Source: Tardiphaga alba (GTDB lineage Bacteria > Pseudomonadota > Alphaproteobacteria > Rhizobiales > Xanthobacteraceae). From it: 64,000 nucleotides of DNA. Made by a program: the position numbers and the translations under genes. The notes under the pieces are model-generated. The model worked only from the letters and a program-made list of their open reading frames with translations. It was not told the DNA's origin and ran no database searches. Positions 38,293-47,544 of the stretch are shown here, one piece after another. The stretch is taken from contig NZ_CP036498.1 of the NCBI RefSeq assembly GCF_018279705.1, forward strand, positions 744,001 through 808,000, written 5' to 3'. Within the stretch, counting starts at the first letter, position 1. Every line of letters begins with the position of its first letter.

Positions 38293-38308
38293 TCCGATCC
38301 GGATCGGA
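38293..38308. promoter_or_regulatory. 16-base perfect palindrome upstream of a seven-gene operon
   Basis: TCCGATCCGGATCGGA, centred at 38300/38301, lies 36 bases before the ATG of the first operon gene. It is not followed by a T run, which argues against a terminator for the cyclase. It could be a repressor operator for the operon. No adjacent regulator was identified. Confidence 0.4.
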
Positions 38309-38343
38309 GATCATGGCACAACCGAAAGTTACGGAGCACCACA

Positions 38344-38988
38344 ATGTCAGTCCTTGAGATGCTAACTCCCCAAAATAGTGCGATCGCATTGATCGACTTT
38401 CAGCCCGCGATGTTCCAAGGCGTTCAGTCGCATGATCGCCTGGTGACCATCAACAACGTTCAGATTCTCGCCAAGGCTGCCAAGCTGTTCAATATCCCGA
38501 CGGTTCTCACCACCGTCGCCAAAGACTCGTTCTCGGGTCCGTTCATTCCAGAAGTGACCGAACTATTTCCGGGCCAGGACATCATCGATCGCACCTCGAT
38601 GAACTCGTGGCTCGACCCGAACTTTCGCAAGGCTGTCGCTGCCACCGGCCGCAAAAAGTTCGTCATCGCCGGCCTCTGGACAGAAGCCTGCGTGATCTTC
38701 CCGACCCTGGACATGCTGCGCGAAGGCTTTGAGATCTATATCGCAGCCGACGCCTGTGGTGACCTCTCGCTCGAGGCGCATGAGCGCGCGATGCAGCGTG
38801 CGATTCAGGCCGGTGCCGTGCCGATCACCTCGTCGCAATATGCCTATGAGCTGCAGCAGGACTGGGCCCGTAGCGAGACCTATGACGGCATGATGGAGAT
38901 CCAGAAGGCGCATTCGCCCTACGGCATCCAGATCCGCTTCTCGAAGTGGGCGCTCGGCGAGCACGCCTCCGAAGGCGGCGCAAAGTAA
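38344..38988 (+). CDS. Isochorismatase-family cysteine hydrolase (operon start)
   Basis: 214 residues. Triad pattern: Asp in AIALIDFQPAMF, Lys in TTVAKDSFSGP and Cys in GLWTEACVIFPTL. It shares the same layout as the paralogue at 27328-27957 but has a different GC and codon style (many GCC, GGC and CTG codons). It is followed closely by an XapX protein and an amidohydrolase. In the family such enzymes cleave C-N or C-O bonds; the physiological reaction is unknown. Confidence 0.92.
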   Translation: MSVLEMLTPQNSAIALIDFQPAMFQGVQSHDRLVTINNVQILAKAAKLFNIPTVLTTVAKDSFSGPFIPEVTELFPGQDIIDRTSMNSWLDPNFRKAVAATGRKKFVIAGLWTEACVIFPTLDMLREGFEIYIAADACGDLSLEAHERAMQRAIQAGAVPITSSQYAYELQQDWARSETYDGMMEIQKAHSPYGIQIRFSKWALGEHASEGGAK

Positions 38989-39005
38989 GCGGCGAGGGCG
39001 GCATC

Positions 39006-39290
39006 ATGAAAGCATATGTGATCTCGGCCTGCGCCGGTCTTCTGGTCGGCATCATCTACAGCGTGATCAATGTGCGCTCTCCGGCGCCGCCCATCATCGC
39101 ACTGATCGGCCTGCTGGGCATGCTGGTCGGCGAGCAGCTGCCGCCTCTGGTCAAGGGGCTCTGGCAGAGCAAGCCGGTCGCGCATTCCTGGCTACATCAG
39201 GTGAAGCCGCACATGTTCGGCCATCTGCCGAAAGGGCAGCAGGTCGATGCCGAGCTGACTGCTGCAGCGAAGCCAAAGCGCGAAGGCTAG
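39006..39290 (+). CDS. XapX-domain small membrane protein
   Basis: 94 residues from ATG 39006. Two hydrophobic segments (about 3-20 and 30-47) are followed by a cytoplasmic tail with His residues. The pattern YVISACAGLLVGIIYSVINVRSPAPPIIALIGLLGMLVGEQ matches the XapX domain in character; its function is unknown. It starts 17 bases after the hydrolase stop and precedes the amidohydrolase by 48 bases, so it belongs to the same operon. Confidence 0.85.
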   Translation: MKAYVISACAGLLVGIIYSVINVRSPAPPIIALIGLLGMLVGEQLPPLVKGLWQSKPVAHSWLHQVKPHMFGHLPKGQQVDAELTAAAKPKREG

Positions 39291-39338
39291 CGGCACCGCC
39301 GCTGGCCCATTTTCCATCAGACATCACGGAGCGCCGCT

Positions 39339-41225
39339 ATGAGCGAGCAGCAGACCGCCGACCTCATCCTTCATCACGGCCTGTTCACGACCCTTGATCG
39401 GTCCAATCCGACGGCCAGCGCGGTCGCGATCAAGGATGGTCGTTTTGTGCGTGTCGGCCAAGAAGCCGAGGTGATGGCGCTCTCCGGGCCGAAGACGAAG
39501 GTCGTCGATCTCAAGGGCAAGCGCGTGCTGCCGGGCCTGATCGACAATCATCTGCACATCATCCGCGGTGGCCTCAACTTCAACATGGAGCTACGCTGGG
39601 ACGGCGTGCGCAGCCTCTCGGATGCGATGAGCATGCTGAAGCGGCAGGTGGCGGTGACGCCGCCGCCGCAGTGGGTGCGGGTTGTCGGTGGCTTCACCGA
39701 GCATCAGTTCGTAGAGAAGCGGCTGCCGACCATCGATGAATTGAACGCGGTGGCGCCGGATACGCCGGTGTTCATCCTCCATCTCTATGACCGCGCGCTG
39801 CTGAATGGCGCCGCCTTGCGTGCCGTGGGTTACACCAAGGATACGCCGAACCCGCCGGGTGGTGAGGTTCTGCGTGATGCCAACGGCAATCCCAATGGCC
39901 TGCTGCTGGCTAAGCCGAATGCGGGCATTCTCTATGCCACCTTGGCAAAGGGCCCGAAGCTGCCTTTCGACTATCAAGTCAATTCGACCCGGCATTTCAT
40001 GCGCGAGCTGAATCGCCTTGGTGTTACCGGCGCCATCGATGCTGGCGGTGGCTTCCAGAATTACCCGGAAGACTATGAGGTCATCCAGAAGCTGCATGAT
40101 GAGGATCAGCTCACCATCCGTCTCGCCTATAACCTCTTCACGCAGAAGCCGAAGGGCGAGAAGGACGATTTCCTGAACTGGACCAAGACGTCTAAATACA
40201 AGCAGGGCGACGATTATTTCCGTCACAACGGTGCCGGCGAAATGCTTGTGTTCTCCGCGGCCGATTTCGAGGATTTCCGCCAGCCGCGTCCGGACATGGA
40301 GCCGGAGATGGAAGGCGAGCTGGAGGAGGTCGTCCGCATCCTCGCGCAGAACCGCTGGCCGTGGCGCATGCATGCGACCTATGACGAGACCATCAGCCGG
40401 GCGCTCGACGTGTTCGAGAAGGTCAACCAGGATATCCCGCTCGAGGGCCTGAACTGGTTCTTCGATCACGCCGAGACGATCTCGGATCAGTCCATCGATC
40501 GTATTGCGGCGCTTGGCGGCGGCATCGCCGTGCAACACCGCATGGCCTATCAGGGCGAGTATTTCGTCGAGCGCTATGGCCATGGTGCGGCCGAAGCGAC
40601 GCCGCCGGTGTCAAAAATTCTCGCCAAGGGCGTCAAAGTCTCGGCTGGCACCGATGCAACGCGGGTGGCGTCCTATAATCCGTGGGTGTCGCTGTCCTGG
40701 CTTGTCACCGGCCGCACCGTCGGCGGCATGCGGCTGTATCCGCAACGCAATTGCCTCGATCGCGAAACGGCGCTGCGCATGTGGACGGAGAACACGACAT
40801 GGTTCTCCAATGAAGAAGGCAAGAAGGGCCGCATTCAGGCCGGCCAGCTCGCTGACCTCATCGTGCCGGATCGGGATTTCTTCGCGTGCTCTGAAGATGA
40901 GATCGCCGACACGTCGTCAGTGCTCACCGTCGTCGGCGGCAAAATCGTCTATGGCGCCGGCGACTTCGCCAAATTCGACGATACCACGCCACCGCCGGCA
41001 ATGCCCGACTGGTCGCCGGTCCGGACCTTCGGCGGTTATGGCGCCTGGGCCGCTCCTGACGCGAATGGTCAGGCCGTCGCGCAAAAAATGGCGATGAGCT
41101 GCGGCTGCGCCAATGATTGCGGCGTTCATGGCCACAACCATGCCACGGCATGGTCGAGCAAGCTGCCGATCTCCGATCTCAAGAGTTTTTGGGGCGCGCT
41201 CGGTTGTGCCTGCTGGGCGGTGTGA
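39339..41225 (+). CDS. Amidohydrolase (YtcJ-like) with a Cys/His-rich tail
   Basis: 628 residues of the metal-dependent amidohydrolase family. The barrel start has GLIDNHLHIIRGG, the metal-binding HxH. Further histidines lie in WRMHATYDE, FFDHAETISD and HRMAYQGEYF, with the SAGTDATRVASYNPW aspartate near the end of the barrel. Residues about 585-628 form an unusual tail with CGCANDCGVHGHNHA and GALGCACWAV. The tail is rich in Cys and His, so it may bind metal or a cofactor; this is an inference. The catalytic substrate is unknown. It sits mid-operon. Confidence 0.88.
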   Translation: MSEQQTADLILHHGLFTTLDRSNPTASAVAIKDGRFVRVGQEAEVMALSGPKTKVVDLKGKRVLPGLIDNHLHIIRGGLNFNMELRWDGVRSLSDAMSMLKRQVAVTPPPQWVRVVGGFTEHQFVEKRLPTIDELNAVAPDTPVFILHLYDRALLNGAALRAVGYTKDTPNPPGGEVLRDANGNPNGLLLAKPNAGILYATLAKGPKLPFDYQVNSTRHFMRELNRLGVTGAIDAGGGFQNYPEDYEVIQKLHDEDQLTIRLAYNLFTQKPKGEKDDFLNWTKTSKYKQGDDYFRHNGAGEMLVFSAADFEDFRQPRPDMEPEMEGELEEVVRILAQNRWPWRMHATYDETISRALDVFEKVNQDIPLEGLNWFFDHAETISDQSIDRIAALGGGIAVQHRMAYQGEYFVERYGHGAAEATPPVSKILAKGVKVSAGTDATRVASYNPWVSLSWLVTGRTVGGMRLYPQRNCLDRETALRMWTENTTWFSNEEGKKGRIQAGQLADLIVPDRDFFACSEDEIADTSSVLTVVGGKIVYGAGDFAKFDDTTPPPAMPDWSPVRTFGGYGAWAAPDANGQAVAQKMAMSCGCANDCGVHGHNHATAWSSKLPISDLKSFWGALGCACWAV

Positions 41226-41226
41226 G

Positions 41227-41658
41227 GTGAACGCCATCACGTCCATTGCGCAGCGCCTGATGGGCGCTGCGTTCGTCCGGTGGCTCGCATTGCTTTGTCT
41301 TTGCGCGGCCTATCTGCAGGGTGGCCTGGTCAAGGCCTTCGATTTCCCAGGCGCGGTTGCCGAGATGACGCATTTCGGCATGCTGCCGGCGGCGCCATTC
41401 GCGGTGCTCGTCATCGTTCTCGAATTGGCTGCGTCGATGATGATCCTCACAGGTATCGGCCGCTGGCTCGGCGCGCTGTCGCTGGCGGGCTTCACGCTGT
41501 TGGCAACTTTCATGGCGAACCGTTTCTGGGAGATGGTGCCTCCCGAACGTTTTGGCGCGGCGAATTCGTTCTTCGAACATATCGGCCTGTGCGGCGGATT
41601 CCTGCTTGTCGCCTGGTACGATCTCAACGCGCGCATGGGAGGGCAGGCACATGAGTGA
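41227..41658 (+). CDS. DoxX-family membrane protein
   Basis: 143 residues from GTG 41227, which begins just after the amidohydrolase TGA. Four hydrophobic segments are seen, with the family pattern YLQGGLVKAFDFPGAVAEMTHFG in the first. DoxX proteins are small membrane proteins with poorly known roles, some in redox partnerships. Its end overlaps the MFS start by 8 bases, showing cotranslation. Confidence 0.82.
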   Translation: MNAITSIAQRLMGAAFVRWLALLCLCAAYLQGGLVKAFDFPGAVAEMTHFGMLPAAPFAVLVIVLELAASMMILTGIGRWLGALSLAGFTLLATFMANRFWEMVPPERFGAANSFFEHIGLCGGFLLVAWYDLNARMGGQAHE

Positions 41659-43291
41659 CGCAGCAAAGCCCGTGGCGCCGTCGAGTGCTTTTGCGCCATT
41701 TCAGCAGATTGTCTTCACCGTCATCTGGACGGCAACTGTGCTGGGCAATACCGGCAGCTTCATGCGTGATGTCGCCAGCTCGTGGCTTGTGACAGATTTG
41801 TCCGCGTCCCCCGCTGCGGTGTCGATGATCCAGGCAGCGGGGACGCTGCCGATCTTCCTGTTCGCCATTCCGGCCGGCGTCCTGTCGGATATTCTCGATC
41901 GCCGCAAGTTTCTCATCGCCGTGCAGCTGTTGTTGGCTTCGGTCAGTCTGACGCTGGCGTTTCTGGCCCTGAATGGCTGGCTTACCGTCAATCTCCTGAT
42001 CGCGCTAACCTTTGTCGGTGGCGTCGGCGCAGCGCTGGCCGGTCCGGCTTGGCAGGCGATCGTGCCTGAGCTCGTGCCGCGGCAGGACATCAAGAGCGCC
42101 GTCGCGTTGAATTCGCTTGGTGTTAATATCGCGCGTTCCATCGGCCCGGCGGCCGGCGGTTTGTTGTTGGCATCGTTCGGTGCAGCCGTCACCTATGGCG
42201 CCGATGTCGCCAGTTATGTCTTCGTCATCGCGGCGCTGCTGTGGTGGCCGCGCGTAAGTACCGGGCAGGACGAATTGTCGGAGCGCTTCTTCGGCGCGTT
42301 CCGTGCGGGCCTGCGCTATACGCGCGCCAGCCGCGAGCTTCACGTCGTGCTGTTGCGCGCGGCGATCTTCTTTGCTTTCGCTAGCTCGGTATGGGCACTG
42401 CTGCCGCTCGTCGCCCGCAATCTGCTGAGCGGCGATGCCGGCTTCTATGGCGTGCTGCTGGGGGCGGTCGGCGCGGGCGCCATCGGCGGCGCGCTGGTGC
42501 TACCGCGACTGCGCGCCGTGCTAGATTCCGATCGCTTACTGCTGCTGTCGGCCATCATGACGTCAGTGGTGATGGTAATCCTGTCGCTGGCCCCGCCGAA
42601 ATGGCTGGCCGTGCCGGTACTGCTGCTGCTCGGTGCCGCCTGGATCGCGGCACTCACGACCTTCAGCGGTGTCGCGCAGGCCGTGCTGCCGAACTGGGTG
42701 CGCGGGCGCGGCCTTGCCGTCTATCTGATGGTGTTCAACGGCGCGATGGCCGCCGGCAGCCTCGGCTGGGGCGCGGTCGCACAGGCGCTGGATTTGCCGA
42801 TGACGCTGCTGGTTTGCGCCGCTGGGTTGTTCATTATTGCATTCTTGATGCATCGGATGAAGTTGCCGGCAGGCGAGGCCGATCTGACGCCATCCAATCA
42901 CTGGCCCGAGCCGCTCACCCCGGAGCCCATCGAGCATGATCGCGGTCCGGTGCTGATCCTGATCGAATATCGCATCCTGCGCGAAAACCGCGTGTCGTTT
43001 TTCGCCGGCCTGAAACGCCTCGCAGCGGCGCGGCGCCGTGATGGCGCCTATGGCTGGGGAATCACCGAGGATGCCAGCGATACCGAGAAGATCGTTGAAT
43101 GGTTCATGGTGGAATCCTGGGCCGAGCATCTGCGCCAGCATCACCGCGTCTCGCATGCGGATGCCGACGTGCAGCGGGACACCGTGCAATTCCATGTCGG
43201 GCCGCAGCCGCCGGTGGTGCGCCACTTCCTGGCACTGGATCTGCATAATCCCGCGCTGTCGTTTCAGACCGACGATTCTCACCCGGCATGA
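41651..43291 (+). CDS. MFS transporter fused to an antibiotic-monooxygenase-like domain (MFS_3)
   Basis: 546 residues. Residues 1 to about 410 are a 12-helix MFS_3-type transporter (FMRDVASSWLVTDLS, DILDRRKFLI). Residues about 440-530 form an ABM-like ferredoxin-fold domain (LILIEYRIL, WFMVESWAEHLRQHHRVS). This arrangement is a known MFS_3 layout. It starts inside the DoxX gene and its TGA overlaps the next ATG (43288), so it is mid-operon. It may export a substrate or a product of the operon; the substrate is unknown. Confidence 0.9.
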   Translation: MSDAAKPVAPSSAFAPFQQIVFTVIWTATVLGNTGSFMRDVASSWLVTDLSASPAAVSMIQAAGTLPIFLFAIPAGVLSDILDRRKFLIAVQLLLASVSLTLAFLALNGWLTVNLLIALTFVGGVGAALAGPAWQAIVPELVPRQDIKSAVALNSLGVNIARSIGPAAGGLLLASFGAAVTYGADVASYVFVIAALLWWPRVSTGQDELSERFFGAFRAGLRYTRASRELHVVLLRAAIFFAFASSVWALLPLVARNLLSGDAGFYGVLLGAVGAGAIGGALVLPRLRAVLDSDRLLLLSAIMTSVVMVILSLAPPKWLAVPVLLLLGAAWIAALTTFSGVAQAVLPNWVRGRGLAVYLMVFNGAMAAGSLGWGAVAQALDLPMTLLVCAAGLFIIAFLMHRMKLPAGEADLTPSNHWPEPLTPEPIEHDRGPVLILIEYRILRENRVSFFAGLKRLAAARRRDGAYGWGITEDASDTEKIVEWFMVESWAEHLRQHHRVSHADADVQRDTVQFHVGPQPPVVRHFLALDLHNPALSFQTDDSHPA

Positions 43292-44202
43292 CAAGGATGA
43301 TTTTCATGCGCCATTCCGTCAGGACAACACTCGCTTTGTCCGCGCTGCTGGCTCTGGCTGTGATGCAGCCATCTGCCGCGCGCGAACCGAAAGCGAATTA
43401 CGCGGTAGGGCCGCAATACGACACCACCCACGTCTATGTGGCACCGGCAGATGTCGATCGCTTCGTGGAGAGCTTTGTCGCGACTTTTGGCGGCAAGAGC
43501 ACGAAGCAGGTCATCGCCACCGTGACGCCGACGCCGAGCAGCACCACGTCGCAGCTTGTGCTGACGCCAGTTGGCTCCATTTCGGTGTTCGGCTTCAAGA
43601 CGCCGATCCCGTATCCGTTCGGCCATGAGCGCACCGGCTACCTCGTGACCGATATCGATGCCGCCGTGCGCGCCGCGAAAGAGGCGGGCGCTGGCGTGCT
43701 GGTGACGACATTCCCGGATCCGATTGGACGCGATGCGGTGGTGCAATGGCCGGGCGGCGTGAATATGCAGCTCTATTGGCACACGAATGTGCCATCCTAT
43801 CCCGACTTGCAGACGGTTCCCGAGAACCGCGTCTACGTGCCCTCGGAGAAGGCCGCGGAGTTCGTCAAAGGCTTCGTAACATTCTCGAAGGGCAGCATCG
43901 TCTCGGACGATGCGAAAGCGCCGGGCATCGAGATCGGCCGCCCGAATGACAGCTATCGGCGGATACGCATCACGTCGAAATTCGGCAGGATGACCGTATT
44001 GGTGACCGATGGTCGCCTGCCTTATCCCTATGGTCACGAACTAGCCGGATATGAAGTAACTTCGCTCGATGACACGCTTGTCAAGGCGAAGGCCGCTGGC
44101 GTCAGCGTTCTGGTCGAGCCCTATACGGCCGATAATCGCCGCGCCGCTATTGTCCAGTTCCCGGGAGGCTATGTTGCGGAAATCCACGCAGCAGCGCATT
44201 AG
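43288..44202 (+). CDS. Secreted VOC (glyoxalase/dioxygenase-fold) protein
   Basis: 304 residues with a signal peptide (about 1-31, LALAVMQPSAA-R). Two VOC-like halves follow: residues about 45-150 (TTHVYVAPADVDRFVESFVATFGG, PYPFGHERTGYLVTDIDAA) and about 165-300 (VYVPSEKAAEFVKGF, PYPYGHELAGYEVTSLDD). The repeated PYPFGHE/PYPYGHE motif marks the duplication. VOC proteins bind metals and act as isomerases, dioxygenases or ligand-binding proteins; which applies here is unknown. The ATG overlaps the MFS stop (ATGA). Confidence 0.85.
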   Translation: MTRMIFMRHSVRTTLALSALLALAVMQPSAAREPKANYAVGPQYDTTHVYVAPADVDRFVESFVATFGGKSTKQVIATVTPTPSSTTSQLVLTPVGSISVFGFKTPIPYPFGHERTGYLVTDIDAAVRAAKEAGAGVLVTTFPDPIGRDAVVQWPGGVNMQLYWHTNVPSYPDLQTVPENRVYVPSEKAAEFVKGFVTFSKGSIVSDDAKAPGIEIGRPNDSYRRIRITSKFGRMTVLVTDGRLPYPYGHELAGYEVTSLDDTLVKAKAAGVSVLVEPYTADNRRAAIVQFPGGYVAEIHAAAH

Positions 44203-45595
44203 GCGTTGGCGAGGAGGGGTGGCTTGCGCTGTCGCCGCGCATCTGATCGCCTATGCGCCCGTTCTTGCGGATGAAGCGGTCGCGCGACCGAAGATTTCGT
44301 CGAACCGCTGGCAGGAGGATTGGTCGGTGCTGGCCAATCCCGCCTTGCGCACACAGCCGCTCGATGATCTGAAATATATTCCGCTCTACGTCACGGATCC
44401 GAAAAGCTATGTCTCGCTCGGCGCGACCATGCGTGAGCGTTTCGAGATCAATGACGCATCCGGCTTCGGCATTGGTGGCACCAGACCGGATGCCTATCTG
44501 CTGCAGCGCCTGCAAATGCATGTCGATGTGCATCTGAATGAGAACTGGCAGATTTTCACCCAGTTTGAGGATGTTCGCACCTTTGACAAAGCGAGTGTCA
44601 CCGCGGTCGATCAGAACCAGCTCGACCTGCGCCTCGCTTTCGTCGCTTATAGCGACAAACTCGGCGATGGCACATTCAAGGCACGCGTCGGTCGACAGGA
44701 CTTTTCCTTCGACCTTCAGCGCTTCGTGTCGTCGCGGGATGGCCCCAATGTCCGGCAGTCATTTGATGCACTGTGGGCCGACTACGAGATCGGCCCGTGG
44801 CGTCTTATCGGCTTCGTCAGCCAGCCAGTGCAATATCGCTTTGGCGACGTGTTCGATGATATCTCCAACCGTGACTTCAGGTTCAGCACCCTGCGCGTCG
44901 AGCGCCAGGTGCTAGGGACCAATGAACTGTCGGGTTATTATTCGCTATATGAGCGCTCGAATGCGCGCTATCTCGATGCGCTCGGCGCCGAGCAGCGGCA
45001 CATCTTCGACATCCGTTTCGCCGGTCAGATCAATGGCCTAGACTGGGATCTGGAAGCGATGGGGCAGACCGGCCATGTTGCCGCCAAGGAGATTGCAGCC
45101 TGGGCGCTAGGCGGTCGCGTGGGCTACACCCTGACCAATATCCCGTGGACGCCACGCATCGGCCTGCAGGCAGATGCGGCCTCGGGCGATCGCAAGCCGG
45201 GTGACGGCACCATCGGCACCTTCAATCCGCTGTTTCCGAACGGCTATTATTTCACGCTTGCCGGTTATACCGGATATGCCAACCTAATCCATCTCAAGCC
45301 GACCTTGACCGTCAAACCACTCGACAAGCTCACGGTCACCGCCGGCATTGGGTTGCAATGGCGTGAGACGACGGCCGATGCCATCTATATCCAGCCGAAT
45401 GTTGCGGTTACCGGCACCGCGGGAATGGGCAATCGCTGGAGTGGACTCTACACGCAATTGCGCGCCGACTATGCCTTCAACGCCAATCTAACCGGTGCGC
45501 TCGAAGCCGTTCACTACGAGATCGGCGATACGCTACGTAGCGCTGGCGGTCACGACAGCAATTATCTGGGGCTTGAACTCAAATACGGGTGGTGA
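44171..45595 (+). CDS. Alginate-export-like outer-membrane channel
   Basis: 474 residues from ATG 44171 (GGAGG upstream; overlaps the VOC gene by 32 bases). A basic N-terminus and signal peptide (about 10-34, HLIAYAPVLA) precede a beta-barrel-like body: YVSLGATMRERFE, LNENWQIFTQFEDVRTF, FKARVGRQDFSFD and repeated alternating strands to the terminal YLGLELKYGW (aromatic end typical of outer-membrane proteins). This matches the Alginate_exp porin family. It would let the operon's substrate or product cross the outer membrane. Confidence 0.87.
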   Translation: MLRKSTQQRIRRWRGGVACAVAAHLIAYAPVLADEAVARPKISSNRWQEDWSVLANPALRTQPLDDLKYIPLYVTDPKSYVSLGATMRERFEINDASGFGIGGTRPDAYLLQRLQMHVDVHLNENWQIFTQFEDVRTFDKASVTAVDQNQLDLRLAFVAYSDKLGDGTFKARVGRQDFSFDLQRFVSSRDGPNVRQSFDALWADYEIGPWRLIGFVSQPVQYRFGDVFDDISNRDFRFSTLRVERQVLGTNELSGYYSLYERSNARYLDALGAEQRHIFDIRFAGQINGLDWDLEAMGQTGHVAAKEIAAWALGGRVGYTLTNIPWTPRIGLQADAASGDRKPGDGTIGTFNPLFPNGYYFTLAGYTGYANLIHLKPTLTVKPLDKLTVTAGIGLQWRETTADAIYIQPNVAVTGTAGMGNRWSGLYTQLRADYAFNANLTGALEAVHYEIGDTLRSAGGHDSNYLGLELKYGW

Positions 45596-45710
45596 CTCTG
45601 CTGGCGCTTGCATTCAGAAAGAGCCGCGCACGAGCAGCATATTTCCAGGAAGGTAGCGCCCAACGCCGATTCATCGACGCTCCGAATCGAAGGCCAACGG
45701 AGGCAAGCCC

Positions 45711-46433
45711 ATGAAACTCAGTCTCACCGGATTGCTCAGCTACAACGGTGGCTATACCGACACGGCGGGATTTCTGGCCTTTCAAGGGCTCTTTACCGCG
45801 CACGTTACCGGCAATTTCGTGACAATAGGGAGCGCGCTGGCTCTTGGGACATCCGGAGTTCTGACCAAACTCCTCGCACTTCCGGTCTTTTGCATCGTTG
45901 TGATCGCAACCAGACTGGGAGGTCACGCACTTTCTATACGAGGTGCGCCCGTTCTCCGATACATGCTGGCGTTTAAGTGTCTACTTCTCTTGGTCGGTGC
46001 GGTGCTTGCGATTACACTAGGACCATCTAGAGACGGAGACAGCATTCCCGCGCTGGCCGCAGGCTTGACCCTCGTATCGGCGATGGCTGTACAAAACGCC
46101 GTGCATCGCATTCATCTCAGCGCAGCTCCGCCAACAACCTTGATGACCGGGACGACTACACAGTTGATGATTGACCTAGCTGACACCCTTTTTAGCAGAG
46201 ATCGCGAACAGTTAGGGGCGATTTTCAAACGCCTGAAGTCCATCGCTTCAGCGGTTGGGTTCTTTGCGATTGGTTGCGCAACAGCCGCGTTGTTGTTTGC
46301 TGCGGTCGGGAGTTGGTGTTTTGTCATACCTCCGCTGCTAGCGGTCAGTGCGCTGTTCTTCGATCTCAGACCGTTTCAGGGCAACGTTGCCGAGAGAGAC
46401 AAAACAACAACGACCGTCGGCAAGCCGATCTGA
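45711..46433 (+). CDS. YoaK-family (DUF1275) membrane protein
   Basis: 240 residues with about six hydrophobic segments. The family pattern GLLSYNGGYTDTAGFLAFQGLFTAHVTGN is present. Function unknown in the family. It starts 115 bases after the channel gene; no gene lies in 45596-45710. It converges with the hydrolase on the opposite strand; the short inverted repeat near 46426-46462 between them has a long 21-base loop and is not convincing as a terminator. Confidence 0.88.
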   Translation: MKLSLTGLLSYNGGYTDTAGFLAFQGLFTAHVTGNFVTIGSALALGTSGVLTKLLALPVFCIVVIATRLGGHALSIRGAPVLRYMLAFKCLLLLVGAVLAITLGPSRDGDSIPALAAGLTLVSAMAVQNAVHRIHLSAAPPTTLMTGTTTQLMIDLADTLFSRDREQLGAIFKRLKSIASAVGFFAIGCATAALLFAAVGSWCFVIPPLLAVSALFFDLRPFQGNVAERDKTTTTVGKPI

Positions 46434-46490
46434 AGTATTCGCTTTGCGGTGACCTCAGATCGCTTGAAGCGGGGTTGCGTAAATCTCCGC

Positions 46491-47315
46491 CTAGCTGCGC
46501 ACGAAAGCCAAAAGGTCGGGATTAATCACGTCGGGGTGCGTCGTGCACATTCCATGCGGAAAGCCCGGATAGACCTTCAACGAGCCGTGCTTCAGCAGCT
46601 TAATCGAAAGATGTGCAGAATCCGCGATAGGAACGATCTGATCATCATCGCCATGCATCACTAGCACGGGTACATCGATGGCTTTCAAGTCTTCCGTGAA
46701 ATCGGTTTCCGAGAAGGCCTTGATGCAATCGTAGTGAGCCTTGGCACCTCCCATCATGCCCTGTCGCCACCAGTTGTCGATGATGCCTTGCGACACCATA
46801 GCCCCAGGACGATTGAAGCCGTAAAACGGTCCAGCCGGGACGTCTACGAAGAACTGCGCGCGGTTCGCCACCAGAGCTTCACGGAAGCCATTGAAAACCT
46901 GCAGCGGCAGTCCTCCCGGATTACTTGCTGTCTGCAGCATGATCGGCGGCACGGCGCCGACCAGAACAGCCTTTGCGACGCGGCCTTTGCTCGAGCGTGC
47001 CACATATCGGGCGACCTCGCCACCGCCAGTGGAATGACCAATGTGTACGGCGTCCCTCAGATCGAGAGTATCGGCAAGCTCGATCACGTCGGATGCGTAT
47101 GTGTCCATGTCGTGACCGGTGGCCGTTTGGGATGAGCGGCCGTGTCCACGGCGGTCATGAGCGATGACGCGGTATCCGTTGCCAACAAAGAACATCATCT
47201 GCGCGTCCCAGTCATCCGCGCTAAGCGGCCAACCATGATGGAATACGATCGGCTGACCTTGTCCCCAGTCTTTGTAAAAAATGACGGTGCCGTCTTTGGT
47301 TGTGATTGTCCCCAT
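46491..47315 (-). CDS. Alpha/beta hydrolase, arylesterase/chloroperoxidase type
   Basis: 274 residues from ATG 47315, with GGAG 6 bases upstream. The nucleophile elbow is GHSTGGGE (Ser), the acid lies in [10 protein letters not shown] and the histidine in PGFPHGM. The [15 protein letters not shown] start is typical of cofactor-free haloperoxidase/esterase family members, which show esterase and perhydrolase activity. The frame extends to 47375 but that part does not resemble the family. It is monocistronic and convergent with DUF1275. Confidence 0.92.
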   Translation of the reverse strand: MGTITTKDGTVIFYKDWGQGQPIVFHHGWPLSADDWDAQMMFFVGNGYRVIAHDRRGHGRSSQTATGHDMDTYASDVIELADTLDLRDAVHIGHSTGGGEVARYVARSSKGRVAKAVLVGAVPPIMLQTASNPGGLPLQVFNGFREALVANRAQFFVDVPAGPFYGFNRPGAMVSQGIIDNWWRQGMMGGAKAHYDCIKAFSETDFTEDLKAIDVPVLVMHGDDDQIVPIADSAHLSIKLLKHGSLKVYPGFPHGMCTTHPDVINPDLLAFVRS

Positions 47316-47544
47316 CTCCTGCTCCTCGAACTGACGACAATGAACTTTGCGTCTTCCGGAATACGCGCGGCTCACTTAGCAGCAAGTACGTATCTCGATC
47401 TTGAACAATAGTACTGTACGCACCCACTCAATCAGACGAACGACCGGCGGTGCGCCGAAAGCCTGCGTTCTTTCATGCAAGAAAAGCGTCAACTTGAGAC
47501 GATAGAATCGTCCATCGATAAACTTGATTGAGGGAAGTGGTTTG

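Noticed and set aside
46426..46462. Inverted repeat CGATCTGA / TCAGATCG between two convergent genes
   Set aside because: The 21-base loop and lack of a T run make a terminator unlikely.
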